Shown here piece by piece: positions 11,140 to 23,307 of a stretch of 64,000 bases of DNA. The position numbers were made by a program, and so were the translations under genes. This DNA comes from Cryptomeria japonica (taxonomy: Eukaryota; Streptophyta; Pinopsida; Cupressales; Cupressaceae), in assembly GCF_030272615.1 (NCBI RefSeq), contig NC_081409.1, positions 653,328,468 through 653,392,467 of the forward strand. The letters are read 5' to 3'. Numbering within the stretch: the stretch's first letter is position 1; the number at the start of each line of letters is the position of its first letter. Under the pieces are notes generated by a model. That model was given only the letters and a program-made list of their open reading frames with translations, searched no databases and was not told the origin of the DNA.

Positions 11140-14100
11140 AATAGAGTGTCATAGTATGACCCCATAGGATCAGATGACTCATTCATATGTCTCACGGGTG
11201 TTGAGAAACGCGTCACCAAAGTTTGACAACTTTTCGTGCTTTGAGCACTTAAATGGGATGACTAGTAGGGTCTGGCCCACATCGATCGGATGAGTTAGAG
11301 TGAAAAACGAAGGCATTCCTAGTGTAAACCCAACTACTCAAACGTGTACTAGCTGACGGTTTGGTGCTGCGATGAGCAGATTGAAAGTTAGGGCATTGTG
11401 CAACTTTTCATTGAACTCATCTAATGCTTTTTGTCACAACCAAGAAAGTGTCACCATGAGCAATTGGATCTAAGTCTTTCAAAATCAAGAGAGGCTTGTG
11501 TAGAATGTTGTAACACGACCTCGTAGGATTAGATGGATCATTCTTATGATTAACGGGCACCGAGAAACATGATGCCAAACATTGACAACTTTGAGCAACA
11601 TGAGCACTTAAGCGATTTTTCTGCTAGGGTGTGGCCTGCAATGATCAGTCGAGTTGGAGAGAAAAATGAAGGCATTCCTAACGTAAAACCGGCCACCCTG
11701 ATGCATATGAGCTAACAGTTCGGTGCCACAATGAGCAGATTGAAAGATGGGGCATTGTGCAACTTTTTATTGAACTCATCTAATGCTTTTTGTCGCAATT
11801 AATAAAGTGTCGCCATGAGCAATTTGATCCGAGTCTACCTAAACCAAGAGAGGATTTTTTAGAATGCCATAACATGACCCTGTAGGATCAAACAAATCAT
11901 TCTTAGGATTAATGGGCACTGATAAATGCGATGCTGAATATTGACAACTTTGAGCAACTTGAGCACTAAAGCAATTTTGTTGCTAGGGTGTGGCTCGCAT
12001 CGATCAGATGAGTTGGATAGGAAAGTGAAGGAATTCCTAGCATTAACTCAGCCATCCTCATGTAAGAGCTGACGGTTTAGTGCCACAACGAGTGGATTGA
12101 AAGATGGGGCATTGTGCAACTTTTCATTGAACTCATTTGACGCTTTTTGTCGCAATCGAGAAAGTGTCACCATGAGCAATTGGATCTGAGTCTACCTAAA
12201 CTGAGAGAGGATTTTTTAGAGTGCCATAACACAACCCCATAGGATCATACGGCTCATTCTTATGAGTAACGGGTGTTGAGAAATGAAATTTCAAATATTG
12301 ACAACTTTGAGCAACTTAAGCACTTAAGCAATTTTGTTGCTAGGGTGTGGCCCACATTGATCAGACAAGTTGGAGAGAAAAAAGAAAGCATTCTTAGTGT
12401 AAATTCGGCCACCTTGACATGTATGAGCTGACGGTTCGGTGCCACGATGAGAAAATTGAAAGATGGGGCATTGTGCAACTTTTCATTGAACTCATCTGAT
12501 GCTTTTTGTTGCAACCAAGAAAGTGTCACCATGAGCAATTGGATCTGACTCTACCTAAACGAGAGAGGCTTTTTTAGAGTGCCATAACATGACTCCATAG
12601 GATTAGATGGCTCATTCTTATGATTAACAGGCACCGACAAACGTGATGCCGAATATTGACAACTTTGAGCAACTTGAGCACTTAAGTGATTTCGCTGCTA
12701 GGGTGTGGCCCGCATTGATCAGACAAGTTGGAGAGAAAAACAAAAGCATTCCTAGCATAAACCTAGCTAGCCCAATGCATACGATCTTCTGGTTCAGTGC
12801 CGCGACGAGTGGATTGAAAGATGAGGCATTGTGCAACTTTTCATTGAACTCATCTGATACTTTTTATCGCAACTGAGAAAGTATCACCACATGCAATTGG
12901 ATCCGAGTCTACCTAAACTGAGAGAGGATTTTGTATAATGCCATAACATGACTCCATAGGATCAAATGACTCATTCTTAGGATTAACGAGCACCAAGAAA
13001 CGTGATGTCAAATATTGACAACTATGAGCAACTTGAGCACTTAAGTGATTTCATTGCTAGGGTGTGGCCTGCATCGATCAGACAAGTTTGAGAGAAAGAT
13101 AGAATCATTCCTAGCATAAACCTTACCACCCAGATGTGTACAAGTTGATGGTTTAGTGCCACGACGAGCGGATTGAAAGATGGACCATTGTGCAACTTTT
13201 CATTGAACTCATCTAAGGCTTTTTGTCACAACTGAGAAAGTGTTGCCATGGGCAATTGGACCAGAGTCTACCTAAACCAAGAGAGACTTTTTAAGAGTGT
13301 CATATGATGACTGCATAGGATTAGACAACTCATTCTTATGATTAGTAGGTATTGACAAACGCAATGCCGAATATTGATAACTTTGAGCAGCTTGAGCAAT
13401 TAACCGATTTCACTGTAAGGGTGTGGCCTGCATCAATCAGATGAGTTGGAGAGAAAAATGAAGGCATTCCTAGTGTAAAAATGGTCACCCCAATGCGTAC
13501 AAGCTGACAGTTTGGTGCTGCAACGAGCGGATTGAAAGATGGGGCATTGTGCAACTTTTCATTGAACTCATCTAACACTTTTTGTCGCAACCAACAAAGT
13601 GTCGCCACGAGCAATTGGATCCGAGTCTACCTAAACTAAGAGAGGCTTTTTTAGAGTGCCATAACTTGACCTCGTAGGATCAAATGAATCTTTCTTGGGA
13701 TTAATGGGTGCTGAGAAACACGATGCCAAATATTGACAACTTTGAGAAACTTGAGCACTTAAGCGATTTCGTTGCTAGGGTCTGGCCCGCATCAATCAGA
13801 TGAGTTGGAGAGCAAAATGAAGGAATTCCTCATGTAAACCTAGCCACCCCAACATGTACAAGATGATGGTTTGGTGTTGAGATGAGCAGATTGAAAGATG
13901 AGGCATTGTACAACTTTTCATTAAACTCATCTAACACTTTTTGTCGCAACCAAGAAAGTGTCACCACGAGCAATTGGATCTGAGTCTACCTAAACTGAGA
14001 GAGGACTTTTTAGAGTTCCATAACACAACCTTGTAGGATCAGATGGCTCATTCTTATGATTAACGGGTGCCAAGAAACGCGATTTTGAATATTGACAACT

Positions 14101-14984
14101 TTGAGAAACTTGAGCACTTAAATGATTTCACTGCTAAGTGTGGCCCGCATCGATCAGACAAGTTGGAGAGAAAAAAGAAGGCATTCCTAGCATAAACCCA
14201 ACGAACTTGATGTGTACAAGTTGACAGTTTGGTATCACGATGATCAGATTGAAAGATGGGGCATTGTGCAACTTTTCATTGAACTCATATGACTCTTTTT
14301 GTCGCAACTGAGAAAGTCGCCATGAAAAATTGGATCTGAGTCTACTTAGACCAAGAGAGGATTTTTTAGAGTGCCATAACATGACCCCATAGGATCAGAC
14401 AACTCATTTTTATGATTAACGGGAACCAAGAAATGTGATGCCAAATATTAACAACTTTGAGCAACTTGAGCACTTAAGCGATTTCATTGCTAGGGGTGTG
14501 GCCCACATTGATCGGAGGAGTTGGAGAGAAAAACAAAAGAATTCCTAATGTAAACCCAACCACCTCAATGAGTAAAAGATGATAGTTCAGTGCCACAATG
14601 AGTGGACTGAAAGATGGGGCATTGTGCAACTTTTCATTAAACTCATCTGACGCTTTTTTTCGCAATCGAGAAAGTGTCACCACGAGCAATTGGGTCTGAG
14701 TCTACCTAAATCAAGAGAGTTTTTTTTAGAGTGCTATAACACAACCTCGTAGGATTGCACGAATCATTCTTAGGATTAAGGAGCGCTAAGAAATATGATG
14801 CCAAATATTGATAACTTTGAGAAACTTGAGCACTTAAGCAATTTCGTTAGTAGGGTGTGGCCCGCATCGATTAGATGAGTTGGAGAGAAAAACAAAGGGA
14901 TTCCTAGTTTAAACCTAGCCATCCCGATGCATACGAGCTGACGGTTCAGTGTCGTGATGAGCGGATTGAAATATGTGGCATTGT
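11140..14984. repeat. 358/359-bp satellite array, left block (~10.7 units)
   Basis: The landmark GGCATTGTGCAACTTTTCAT recurs at about 11392, 11751, 12108, 12467, 12825 and 13184, steps of 357-359 bases. Other unit landmarks are TCTACCTAAAC.GAGAGAGG, CTCATTCTTATGATTAACGGG and GGTGTGGCCCGCATCGATCAG. Variation between units is mostly C/T and G/A, often at CG positions, so the array looks old and methylated. Each unit has a 70-90 codon open stretch on the - strand, but the period is not a multiple of three and no long frame spans units. The block ends abruptly in the landmark itself at 14984, where another element begins. Confidence 0.95.
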
Positions 14985-16260
14985 TGATATAGAGGGTTTG
15001 GGATGTTATATCACTTTCTTGGTTTTTACTCAAAAAGGGTCTCTAGTTGGTACCATCTAATGGACCAATGTCTTTAACCTTCTCAAGGTTTCTAGAGCTT
15101 GCCGTAGATTCTTCTCAAGGAAGTCTTCAGTCGGGACAACTCACAATTGATAATTAGTCTCCTACCCCTAAGGTTCCAACCCTTCAACCAAGGACACCTA
15201 ATAACCCCAAACCCCAAGCAACAGGATCTTTACTCAAAAGGTGGAATCTAACCTATGTGAGTGTTTATACATGTGTGATATGGAATTTTCATTGATCTTG
15301 ACCCTATTTAGTCTCTTGTAGTGGGGTTCAAGCTCTCAAAAGCTTCACCAGTCACAAAGGAATGAAAGGATAACACTTGCCAAGGGTCTGCACTTGTCCA
15401 AGGGTCCTTTTCATGCCAATTTTGACCATCCTTCAATCTGTTGTTCAAGGTTTCCACCCTCTTTTCCTACTGCACAGGCTTGCCACATGAGTGATGTCAA
15501 GCCTAGGGCATCATCTTAGGAAAGACAAATGACACTTCCTATCTCCAAAACCACCATGAACATCTAGTATACATGTCAAATCAACATCCGTGTAGTTTTT
15601 AGGTTGATCCCATAGAGAGATGTTGATTTGTGTCATTGTTTGTATCCAAACCCTAGTTTTGATAGTTTGTCAGGCCAGTGGGATAGAAAATTCAGTTTCT
15701 TCCAAACCTGAAGGCTTGAAGACCTCAGATCAACTCCAAATAGATGGTGAACCTCTGATAAAACTTTCCAAATGTTTAATTCATGCCCACCATTCACAAG
15801 GAATTATGCAAGAAAATAGAACTCAAGAAAATGCAGGAAATCACAATAACCGTTTGCTTTAAAGACAAGAAATTCATTCAATATCATCTCTAACTAGTAG
15901 GAATCATTCATCCAGGATTATTTCATGCAAATTAATTCCTCAAACTACCTCCATTGTATACAATCAACCAACTAACCATTAGGATAACCACATTTCAAAA
16001 TCTTGCAAGAAAAGTTGCTTAAGACAATAATGCAACTTTGCAACTTTTGTCAACTTTATACAATTCGGTCTCGCCTTCACACCAAAGGTCAAGAATGAAA
16101 CTACCACATATTTCATATCCCTACACACCAAAAATACATATAAAATGCCCATATAAGGCCTTTGACCAAGTTGACACACCTTGGGGCCTTAAGGATTATT
16201 ACACTGCTAGGCCTAATCAATAGGCCTTCAAACACACACATTGCACATTCTATTCCTAAC
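14985..16260. mobile_element. Solo-LTR-like insertion in the satellite, left piece
   Basis: The satellite landmark breaks at GGCATTGT and a new sequence starts TGATATAGAG. The same landmark resumes at 27345 after ...CCCTGCATCA. The insertion therefore has TGAT...ATCA ends and duplicated bases ATTGT (14980-14984) and ACTGT (27345-27349), a 4/5 match. Without the younger Athila-like insertion its length is 1348 bases, fitting a solo LTR. No coding capacity is seen; the short open stretch at 15620-15862 is not recognisable. Orientation is uncertain. Confidence 0.65.
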
Positions 16261-16265
16261 ATAAC
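16261..16265. repeat. Target-site duplication ATAAC of the Athila-like element (left copy)
   Basis: ATAAC stands immediately left of the element at 16261-16265 and again immediately right at 27273-27277. A perfect 5-bp duplication fixes both ends. Confidence 0.9.
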
Positions 16266-17506
16266 TATCTACCCCAACTTTAATAACAATAATACCTCTA
16301 ATTGAAATCTCAATCCTAAGTTTGGATATTCGTATGGTAGAGTTTACTATTCTCATGGCTGGTGTTCATTTAGTTATCAATCTAGGAACGTAAAACTTGA
16401 AATGGGTCTGCAAGATATAGACACTAAGCTCCTTGAATGATTATTCTCCATTACTGTAAGAAAGGTAGGAATAGAAATCATAAAGAATAAATGAAATCTT
16501 TTCAAAATTTTGCTAAAATTAATTAATGGAAGTAATAGGAATAACACCATTCTGCCTTGGCTACAGGAACAGTCAAAGGATCTGTTTCCAGTGGCTGCAG
16601 GAATATCCCAATCATGAACTTCTACTGCAACTAAGTAAAAACTAACTTCAATAATCATAAACATGGGACCACTCACCAAGTGGGCCCCCTTGGATGAGTG
16701 ATATCAAACTCTCATTAAAGAACTCTTAATAGATCAGAATAACATGTTTTTATTCATTTCTTCCTGAAAGACAATTACATATCCAAAAAGATAAAAATCC
16801 AGAATACGTGACAAAAACTGCTCAATCCCTTTCCATTTTGTCTAACTCTCAGAAAAGAAGGGAGAGCTTATTATATAGAAAAGAAAAACTACAATGGATA
16901 ACTACAATTACGCCCAGAAGAAAAGGCAGATCACTGTCAGATGAAGGGGATAACAGAGAGATTGGCTGCAAGAACTATGGATCTGTAACCGAACCATAGT
17001 CTTTTCACGCCAAAGAGATATTTTTACAGATTAAACATGCACTAGAGTTAAACTCCCATGGTGAAGTAAAACTACTTTGATTATGCCATAGATCATGCTC
17101 GCTTGAATCTCCTTCAATTTGACCTCCAGCTATCTAGCGTGATTCTCCAGTCCTTGGGTGCAGAAGAGAATTCTCCACTGTAGCATCAATTATTATCTGT
17201 ACTAAAATAGAAACAATATACAAGGACACGCATATGCATCTTACTTTAACTAATACATTCATTAACTCACATATGAAATCATCCTAAATAATCTGCATAT
17301 CATAGGGACAAACCATTTGGTTGCAGGAAGAAATTGGCATGGCTACAGGAAGAAATTGGCAAAGTTCAAACATAATTTCTTAAGTTCAGTTTTAAAACAT
17401 GGACTACATATAGTCAATGCACAATATTTTACTATCATAATGCAACCCAAAAGATACCAAAAACCTAAGAGTCTTGATAAAAACATGTCAATACACCGAC
17501 TTATCA
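16266..17506 (-). repeat. 3' LTR of the Athila-like element
   Basis: The 1241 bases are closely similar to 26055-27272 throughout. The + strand start TATCTACCCC corresponds to TGTCTACCCC in the other copy (G to A change), and the end is CTTATCA in both. A 22-bp local duplication (GAAGAAATTGGC repeat near 17325-17360) accounts for nearly all of the length difference. On the - strand, CTATATAATAAG near 16875 is a possible TATA box. Confidence 0.93.
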
Positions 17507-17521
17507 TGCCCCCCAACTTTA
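17507..17521 (-). other. Polypurine tract of the Athila-like element
   Basis: On the - strand CTTAAAGTTGGGGGGCA directly precedes the 3' LTR start TGATAAGTCGG. This is the expected plus-strand primer site. Confidence 0.8.
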
Positions 17522-19879
17522 AGGGTTTGTTGCTCCTGCAGCGAAAGGAAAATTTCTAATTTTTACTGAAACTCTAAAATCACCTACAGTGTTCTGTCTG
17601 GTTCCCTTGGAAGGAAAATTCCAGTAAAATCCCTTCATTTTCTCCAACCTGAACCATCTAGCTATTTCTTCAACATCTACATCATAATTTTGTTCTGTTG
17701 GTTGGCATGCCAAAAGTGGCCACATTAGGATAGGAGGCTGAAAGATTAATGGTAACCAATTATTGGATTTCTCCCTTCCTAGCTGTATGTACTTGGAGGC
17801 TCTTTGTATAGCTACATGAAAATTTTGCAATGAATAGGGTTCTCCCAGTTTTAGATGATCTGGTAGATGATTCTAGAGTTGAGTTAGTCCCTCTAGTGCT
17901 ATTGTTCTGTGGGTTTGAACTAATTGCTCAAATGCTTGATAGACTTCCTCTCTCATTGGAAGTACTATCTTACTAACATCATCTCTTATTAGCAACTTTT
18001 GCCTGTCATAATAAAGAACCCTAGGTTCTTCTGATTCCCTCCTCAATGGCAATGGACAGTCAAGTTCCAATTTTTCAAACTCCCTGGCTTGTGGTCCTAT
18101 AATCATTTCATTTTGTATCCAAGATATTAGAGGTCTGAGATGGATATCCCCAATGTACAACAAAGGATTTCATTCTCTGTCTTGGGGCATAGCATAATTA
18201 TGTAAATATAAGTCACATAACAGGTTCTTTACAGAATGTGGGGAGGTTTGAAAAGCATGATAGAATTCCTCAGGTGTTTCCAAGGATGGACTAAGGTCCC
18301 TTACTATGTGGTTTAATCTGAAATTTTGATACCGTTCTTTCAAGTGCACTGCATAAATTCTTGGGGGAGCTCTACACTGCATTATCTCAGGAACCATACT
18401 ATAGATCTCTTCTACCTTAGTCTCCAATTCTTTAATTCTATTATCTTTCTTCTCAATCTCTTTTTGCTACTTATTAATTATTCCTTGCAACCTATCCTTC
18501 TCTATTTCCCATTCCCTAAAGAATGTTAAAGCAATTGATAAGCTAGTTAGGGATGAAGGAGTTTTTATGGGTCCTACCTTAGACCATGGGATTTCTTCAA
18601 TAACCTCTTCATTCTGGATTGGCATATTTCCCATGTTTTCTTTAAGTTGTGGTGTAACATCATCAATTATCTCCTTGGATTGCAATGCTACTGAAGCCAG
18701 ATTTGCAAGCTTATCAATTACAATTTCTTCCTGAATTGCTTCTTGGATTTCTTCTCCTGCGAGATTTTCTCGAATTTCATTTTCTGTAGGGTTTTCTTGC
18801 ATTTCCTTCTCTGCAGCATCTTCTTCTTCTGAAGTGTCTACTGCAATGACCTCTGCTGGCTTACTCATTGGTTGAGTCTTCTATGCCCTTCTTCTTGTTC
18901 TCCTAACATACACTTTTGAAATAGATGTAGGAGTTTTTGTTTTTGCCCGACGCCTCTTGGCTGCAGGAGGAATATGTACTTCCTATGGCCGAACAACAAA
19001 TTCTTCACCTGACTCCTCCTTTTCTAATTCTTTTCCTTCCCTCTCCAAAATAGGTGAACCTCCTTGAAAAGAGGTAGAGGGTTGTCCTTCAGTTTTCTCT
19101 GCTTCAATAATTTCTTCTAAAATCATTGTAGCTCCTTCAGCAACCAACAAACCCTCATCTTCACTAGAAAGATCTTCTGCAACTATCCCTTCTTGAACCG
19201 GTGGATTATCTTCAACAGGGGCTTTATCTACCCTAAATTGTAGAATATCTTCAAACACACCCCATTCCATCTGTGAAACATCTCTCAGGGATTGTTGTAC
19301 CAGCAACTTCACCAATCCATGATGGCTAACAAAGCGATTTCCATATTTTTTAGTCTCCTTAGCACTTATAGAAATGAGATGATACAAGAAATTTGGGACA
19401 TCAACTTGCCGATCATGATGCAGATGACTGAGTAACTTGAAGTGAGGTGAGTGGAGATTTGAATACTTTCCATCACAGGTGATATATTTCATGATATACA
19501 GAGCTACCTGAGGCCAATGTGCTGGCAAAGAAACCCTTCTTGTCCCTTGCCTATCCACCATTAAGGGTATGTCTGTAGAAATTGTGAACTCTGCCTTGGC
19601 ACTCCTTGCATCCTTCGATTCTGGAAAGAGTTCTCCTTCCTGTAGCAACCCTATGACCTCTGGAATTCTCTGCTCTGTAGTAATTACCCTCAACCACTTA
19701 ACTGTAGCTTCTCCTTCGTCAAAAGAATGCATAAATTCCACAGCTATTTCGTCATTGAAATCCCTCATCTTCAAGAAATACTCCAACTAGCCGTGGTTTT
19801 GGAAATAATGCACACAGATAACATCCTGTAGCAATCCTTCATGTACAGTCAGTTCATGGTGAATCAGATCACCTCCCAT
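17519..19879 (-). pseudogene. Extra 3' ORF of the Athila-like element, unknown function
   Basis: One frame of about 787 codons runs from an ATG at 19879 to a TAA beside the polypurine tract, interrupted by about five stops. Residues ~75-185 form a helical domain with E-V-I-G-L-L-Q-E-G, Y-I-M-K-Y-I-T-C-D-G-K-Y and H-F-K-L-L-S-H-L-H-H-D. Related motifs occur in the LINE ORF3 at 60.4-60.8 kb. A basic stretch follows near 18950 (K-R-R-R-A-K-T... V-R-R-T-R-R-R), which looks like a nuclear signal. Next come an acidic Glu-rich part, a predicted coiled coil (18.40-18.50 kb), and a C-terminal 300 residues I do not recognise. Athila elements often carry an env-like ORF here, but no signal peptide or membrane segment is visible, so env is not supported. 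The N-terminal domain resembles the family I recall as 'putative plant transposon protein'. Confidence 0.7.
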
Positions 19880-20309
19880 CTCTTACTCTGATACTTTTGC
19901 AGCTTCACCAAAATGTTTGACAGATTCACAAAAGCTAAAATCTACATATCTAAAATTTGGCAGTAGAACTTATTATTCACTCGCGTGAAATAATAATCAT
20001 CATAAGTAATTTCAGTTAGGAAATCAGTTCGAGATAATAAATCTTACTGGGAAAAAGGACCATAAAGTACCCCCCCCCAAACTTAACCTAGCACGTGTCC
20101 ACACAGGCTGACGAGATGTCAGGTTTGAAGCAGATTAAAATAGGATTAAAATCATAATGAACTAATAAATGCAAAATTAAAATAAAGTACAATATACACG
20201 TACCTGGAATTGGATGAAATGAAATGAAGTGATAGATAAGAAAGTGGGATGGAATGTAGTGGATGGAACTTTATATACAGAGAACAATATTTCACATGGA
20301 AATATTTGA
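19880..20309 (-). other. Spacer between integrase and extra ORF, with internal polypurine tract
   Basis: No coding signal is seen. The - strand holds TTAAGTTTGGGGGGGGGTAC (20066-20085), resembling the true polypurine tract TTAAAGTTGGGGGGCA before the 3' LTR. It may be a central polypurine tract or the remains of an older element end. Confidence 0.6.
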
Positions 20310-21717
20310 TTATGATACGATAAATAAGTTCACTGCAGGAACATCACCTTTATTAACATGCCCAAGTGCAATAGGAAGCTCATGAATTGTTACTGAATCA
20401 TTAGCAATTGCTACAGGAATATCACTAGTTGCTGCAGGAACATCACCAGTTGCTGTAAGAACTTGTATTTCTTTTTGAGGAGCAAACTGCTGCAGAAACT
20501 CTTCTCTAGTAGCCGACTTGTGATAAAGTCGTAGTCGGTGTCCATTCACTAAAAGTTTGAATCTAAGAGCATCTATTGTGGACAATCGAACTGCTCTATT
20601 GTGAAAAACTTCTTCTTTCTCATAAGGACCCAACCACCTTGTTCGGAGTTTTCCCTTAGCATCCTTATATCTAGAATGATACAAGAGTGCCCAATCACCA
20701 AATTTGAATTTCTTTTCTCTAATATTTTTATCATGCCATCTAGCTCTTTGGTTTTGAATCAACTCTGTCTGTTGAACAACTATTTTTCTCCATTCATCTA
20801 AAGCATTTAACTGTTGAATGCATTCCTTTTGTGCTTCAGATAATGTCATATTCAGTTGTAGGGATGTTCTCAAGGTTTTATGCTCAAATTCAATAGGCAT
20901 CATTGCTGTTTTTCCATAGACCATCTCAAAAGGTGTGAATCCAATTGGTGTTTTCCATGTTGTTCTATATGCCCAAATTGCCTCTGAAAGCCTATTAGAC
21001 CAATCTTTCTTGTGGATAGATACTATTTTTGTAAGAATACCCTCAAGTTCTCTGTTGGTAACCTCTACTTGACCATTAGACTGTGGATGGTATGGAGTAG
21101 ATTTCCTGTCTCTTATATTATATTCATTGACCAAAGCTTTTATCAATGTTGATGTAAATTGAGGTCCCTGATCTGAGACAATTTCCCTGGGTACTCCATA
21201 CCTTGTAAATATTTCCTCATATAGAAACTCAGCTACCTTATTATCTCTTGCATGTTGCATAGCTCTAGCTTTACCCATTTTGTCACATAGTTTGTACATA
21301 CCAAGATATAATATTTGCCCTTAGAAGGTGGATCAATGGGGCCAACAAAATCTAATCCCCATTTATCAAATGGTGTAACAGATATTTGAGGATATAGAGG
21401 CATTTCATTAGATCTTTAGGTCTGCCCATTCGCTGACACCTGTCACACTTCCTTGTGTACTGAGCTGCATCCTTGTGTAGTGTAGGCCAATAATAACCAG
21501 TATTGAGTATTTTCAATGCTGTCCTTTTGGCGGCAAAATGACCTCCACATGGTTCATCATGACATGCATGCAAGATGTCATATGTTTCATCTTCTCTGAC
21601 ACATCTTCGCATAACTTGATCAGGTCCAGTATAAAATAGACAATCAACAATCCATGAAAAATTAAAACTTTTTTCAACTAACAACCTTCTTTCCTTAGAA
21701 GAAAAAGAAATTGGCAT
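20310..21717 (-). pseudogene. Integrase of the Athila-like element
   Basis: The zinc-binding part (21352-21717) has H-D-E-P-C-G-G-H, G-Y-Y-W-P-T-L and K-C-D-R-C-Q, the H-H-C-C finger. A frameshift falls near 21300-21400, in the stretch holding the first catalytic Asp. The core (20310-21299) has I-V-S-D-Q-G-P-Q-F (second Asp) and Y-H-P-Q-S-N-G-Q-V-E-V-T-N (Glu). It then has P-F-E-M-V-Y-G and a C-terminal W-L-G-P-Y-E...V-N-G-H-R-L-R-L-Y segment typical of Ty3 integrases. The protein would insert the element DNA with a 5-bp stagger, matching the observed ATAAC duplication. The last ~60 residues, to TGA or TAA near 20310, are low complexity (repeated A-V-A/T-G-D-V-P-A type). Confidence 0.85.
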
Positions 21718-21825
21718 CTTAGTTGCAGATAAATAGTTGGCAATATCAGCATACCAAGGAGTATGATCCTATATGAGAAACAAATGCTCATCTGGAAAAG
21801 TGTCATCTATCATTGTAGAGTCTTC

Positions 21826-23304
21826 CTACAATTGAAGACGTGAAAGATAATCTGCAACAACATTAGACTTCCCTAGCTTATCAACAATTGTGATATCAAA
21901 TTCCTGCATCAACAATAACCAACGAGCCAATCTACCGGTGATTGATGGCTTATTCATAAGATATCTAATTGTAGTATGATCTGTATGCACAAATATTGGA
22001 TACCCTGTAATATAGTGTCTAAACTTGTTAAGGGCATATATGATAGCTAGCATTTCTGTATAATTCAATTTAGGTCCTTGCAAATTCTTGCTAATATAAT
22101 ATATGGCATTTTCCAACTTGTTAACTTTTTGTCCTAACACTACTCCTATAGCATAATCAAATGCATCAGCATGGATTTGAAATGGTAGAGACCAATTAGG
22201 TCCTTTAAGAACTGGTGCTTGAGTCAAAACATGCTTAAGCTTTAAAAAAGCTTCATTGCATGCTGAGGTCCATTTAAATTCTGCATCTTTAGTAAGCAGT
22301 GTATATAAGGGACTTGCAATTTTGCTGAAATCTTTAATGAGCCTTCTGTAGTATCCAGCATGGCCAAGAAAACTTCTCATGTCTTTTTGCTTCACAGGGT
22401 CATTAATTTGCTGAATAACCTCAACCTTTGCTTGATCCACTTGTATACCTTGTACATATATATGATGACCAAGGACTATTCCTTCTTCCATCATAATAAA
22501 ACACTTTTCACTATTTAGAGACAAGTTGTAGCCTTCACACCGCTGCAAAACTTTCTTCAAATTATCCAATGCTTGATCAAATTCAGAACTATAGGTTGTA
22601 AAGTCATCCATGTAAATTTCCATTATCTCTTGAGAAATATCAGAAAAAATACTGATGACCGCCCTTTGAAAAGTGGTTGGAGCATTACACAACCCAAAAG
22701 GAAGAATAGAATATGCATAAGTGCCCCATGGACAAGTAAATGTTGTTTTCTCCTAATCCTCAGGAGCTATTTGTATTTGATTATAGCCACTGAATCCATC
22801 CAAAAATGAAAAATATTTCTTACCAATAAGAGAATCCAATACCTGATCTACAAATGGTAGTGGAAAATGATCCTTCCTTGTGGCTAAGTTTAAGGATCTA
22901 TAATCAATACATACTCTCCATTTGCCTCCTTTTTTAGGAACTATCACCAAAGGTGATACCCATTGACTATCAGAAATAGGATAGATAAATCTAGCTTTCA
23001 ACAATTTCTGCAATTCCTCTTTAACTATCTCCTTTAGGGTAGGATTGACTCTTCTTTGAGGTTGTCTGAGGGGACAACACTCATCCTTTATATAAATGTG
23101 ATGTGTACAAACTGTTGGATCAATTCCATTCATATCCTTGTAATCCCATGCAAAGGCATTTTTATGAAGTTTTAGCAAGTCTACCAAGCTATTCTTCTGA
23201 GTATCTCCTATATTCTTGTTGATGTTCAAATATTTATTCAATGCAACCTCTATTTTGACAGTAAGATCAATCTGATTTCTATTAGAAACATGAGAATATG
23301 ACAA
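21826..23304 (-). pseudogene. Reverse transcriptase and RNase H of the Athila-like element
   Basis: Two open stretches in one frame are split by a TAG near 22750, where the family has Gln (P-E-D-Q-E-K-T), so CAG to TAG is likely. The RT part shows W-R-V-C-I-D-Y-R-S-L-N, F-S-G-Y-N-Q-I, F-G-L-C-N-A-P-T-T-F-Q-R and the catalytic Y-M-D-D at about 22.61 kb. RNase H follows with H-A-D-A-F-D-Y-A-I-G (Asp), Y-T-E-M-L-A (Glu) and V-H-T-D-H-T-T-I-R (Asp), ending V-A-D-Y-L-S-R. All key acidic residues of both domains are present. Downstream, a short gap with a further TAG leads to integrase. Confidence 0.9.
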
Positions 23305-23307
23305 CTC

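Noticed and set aside
17519-19879. Envelope protein in the Athila-like element
   Set aside because: The position fits an env-like ORF, but I see no signal peptide or membrane segment and the content is basic, acidic and coiled-coil, so I call it an ORF of unknown function.
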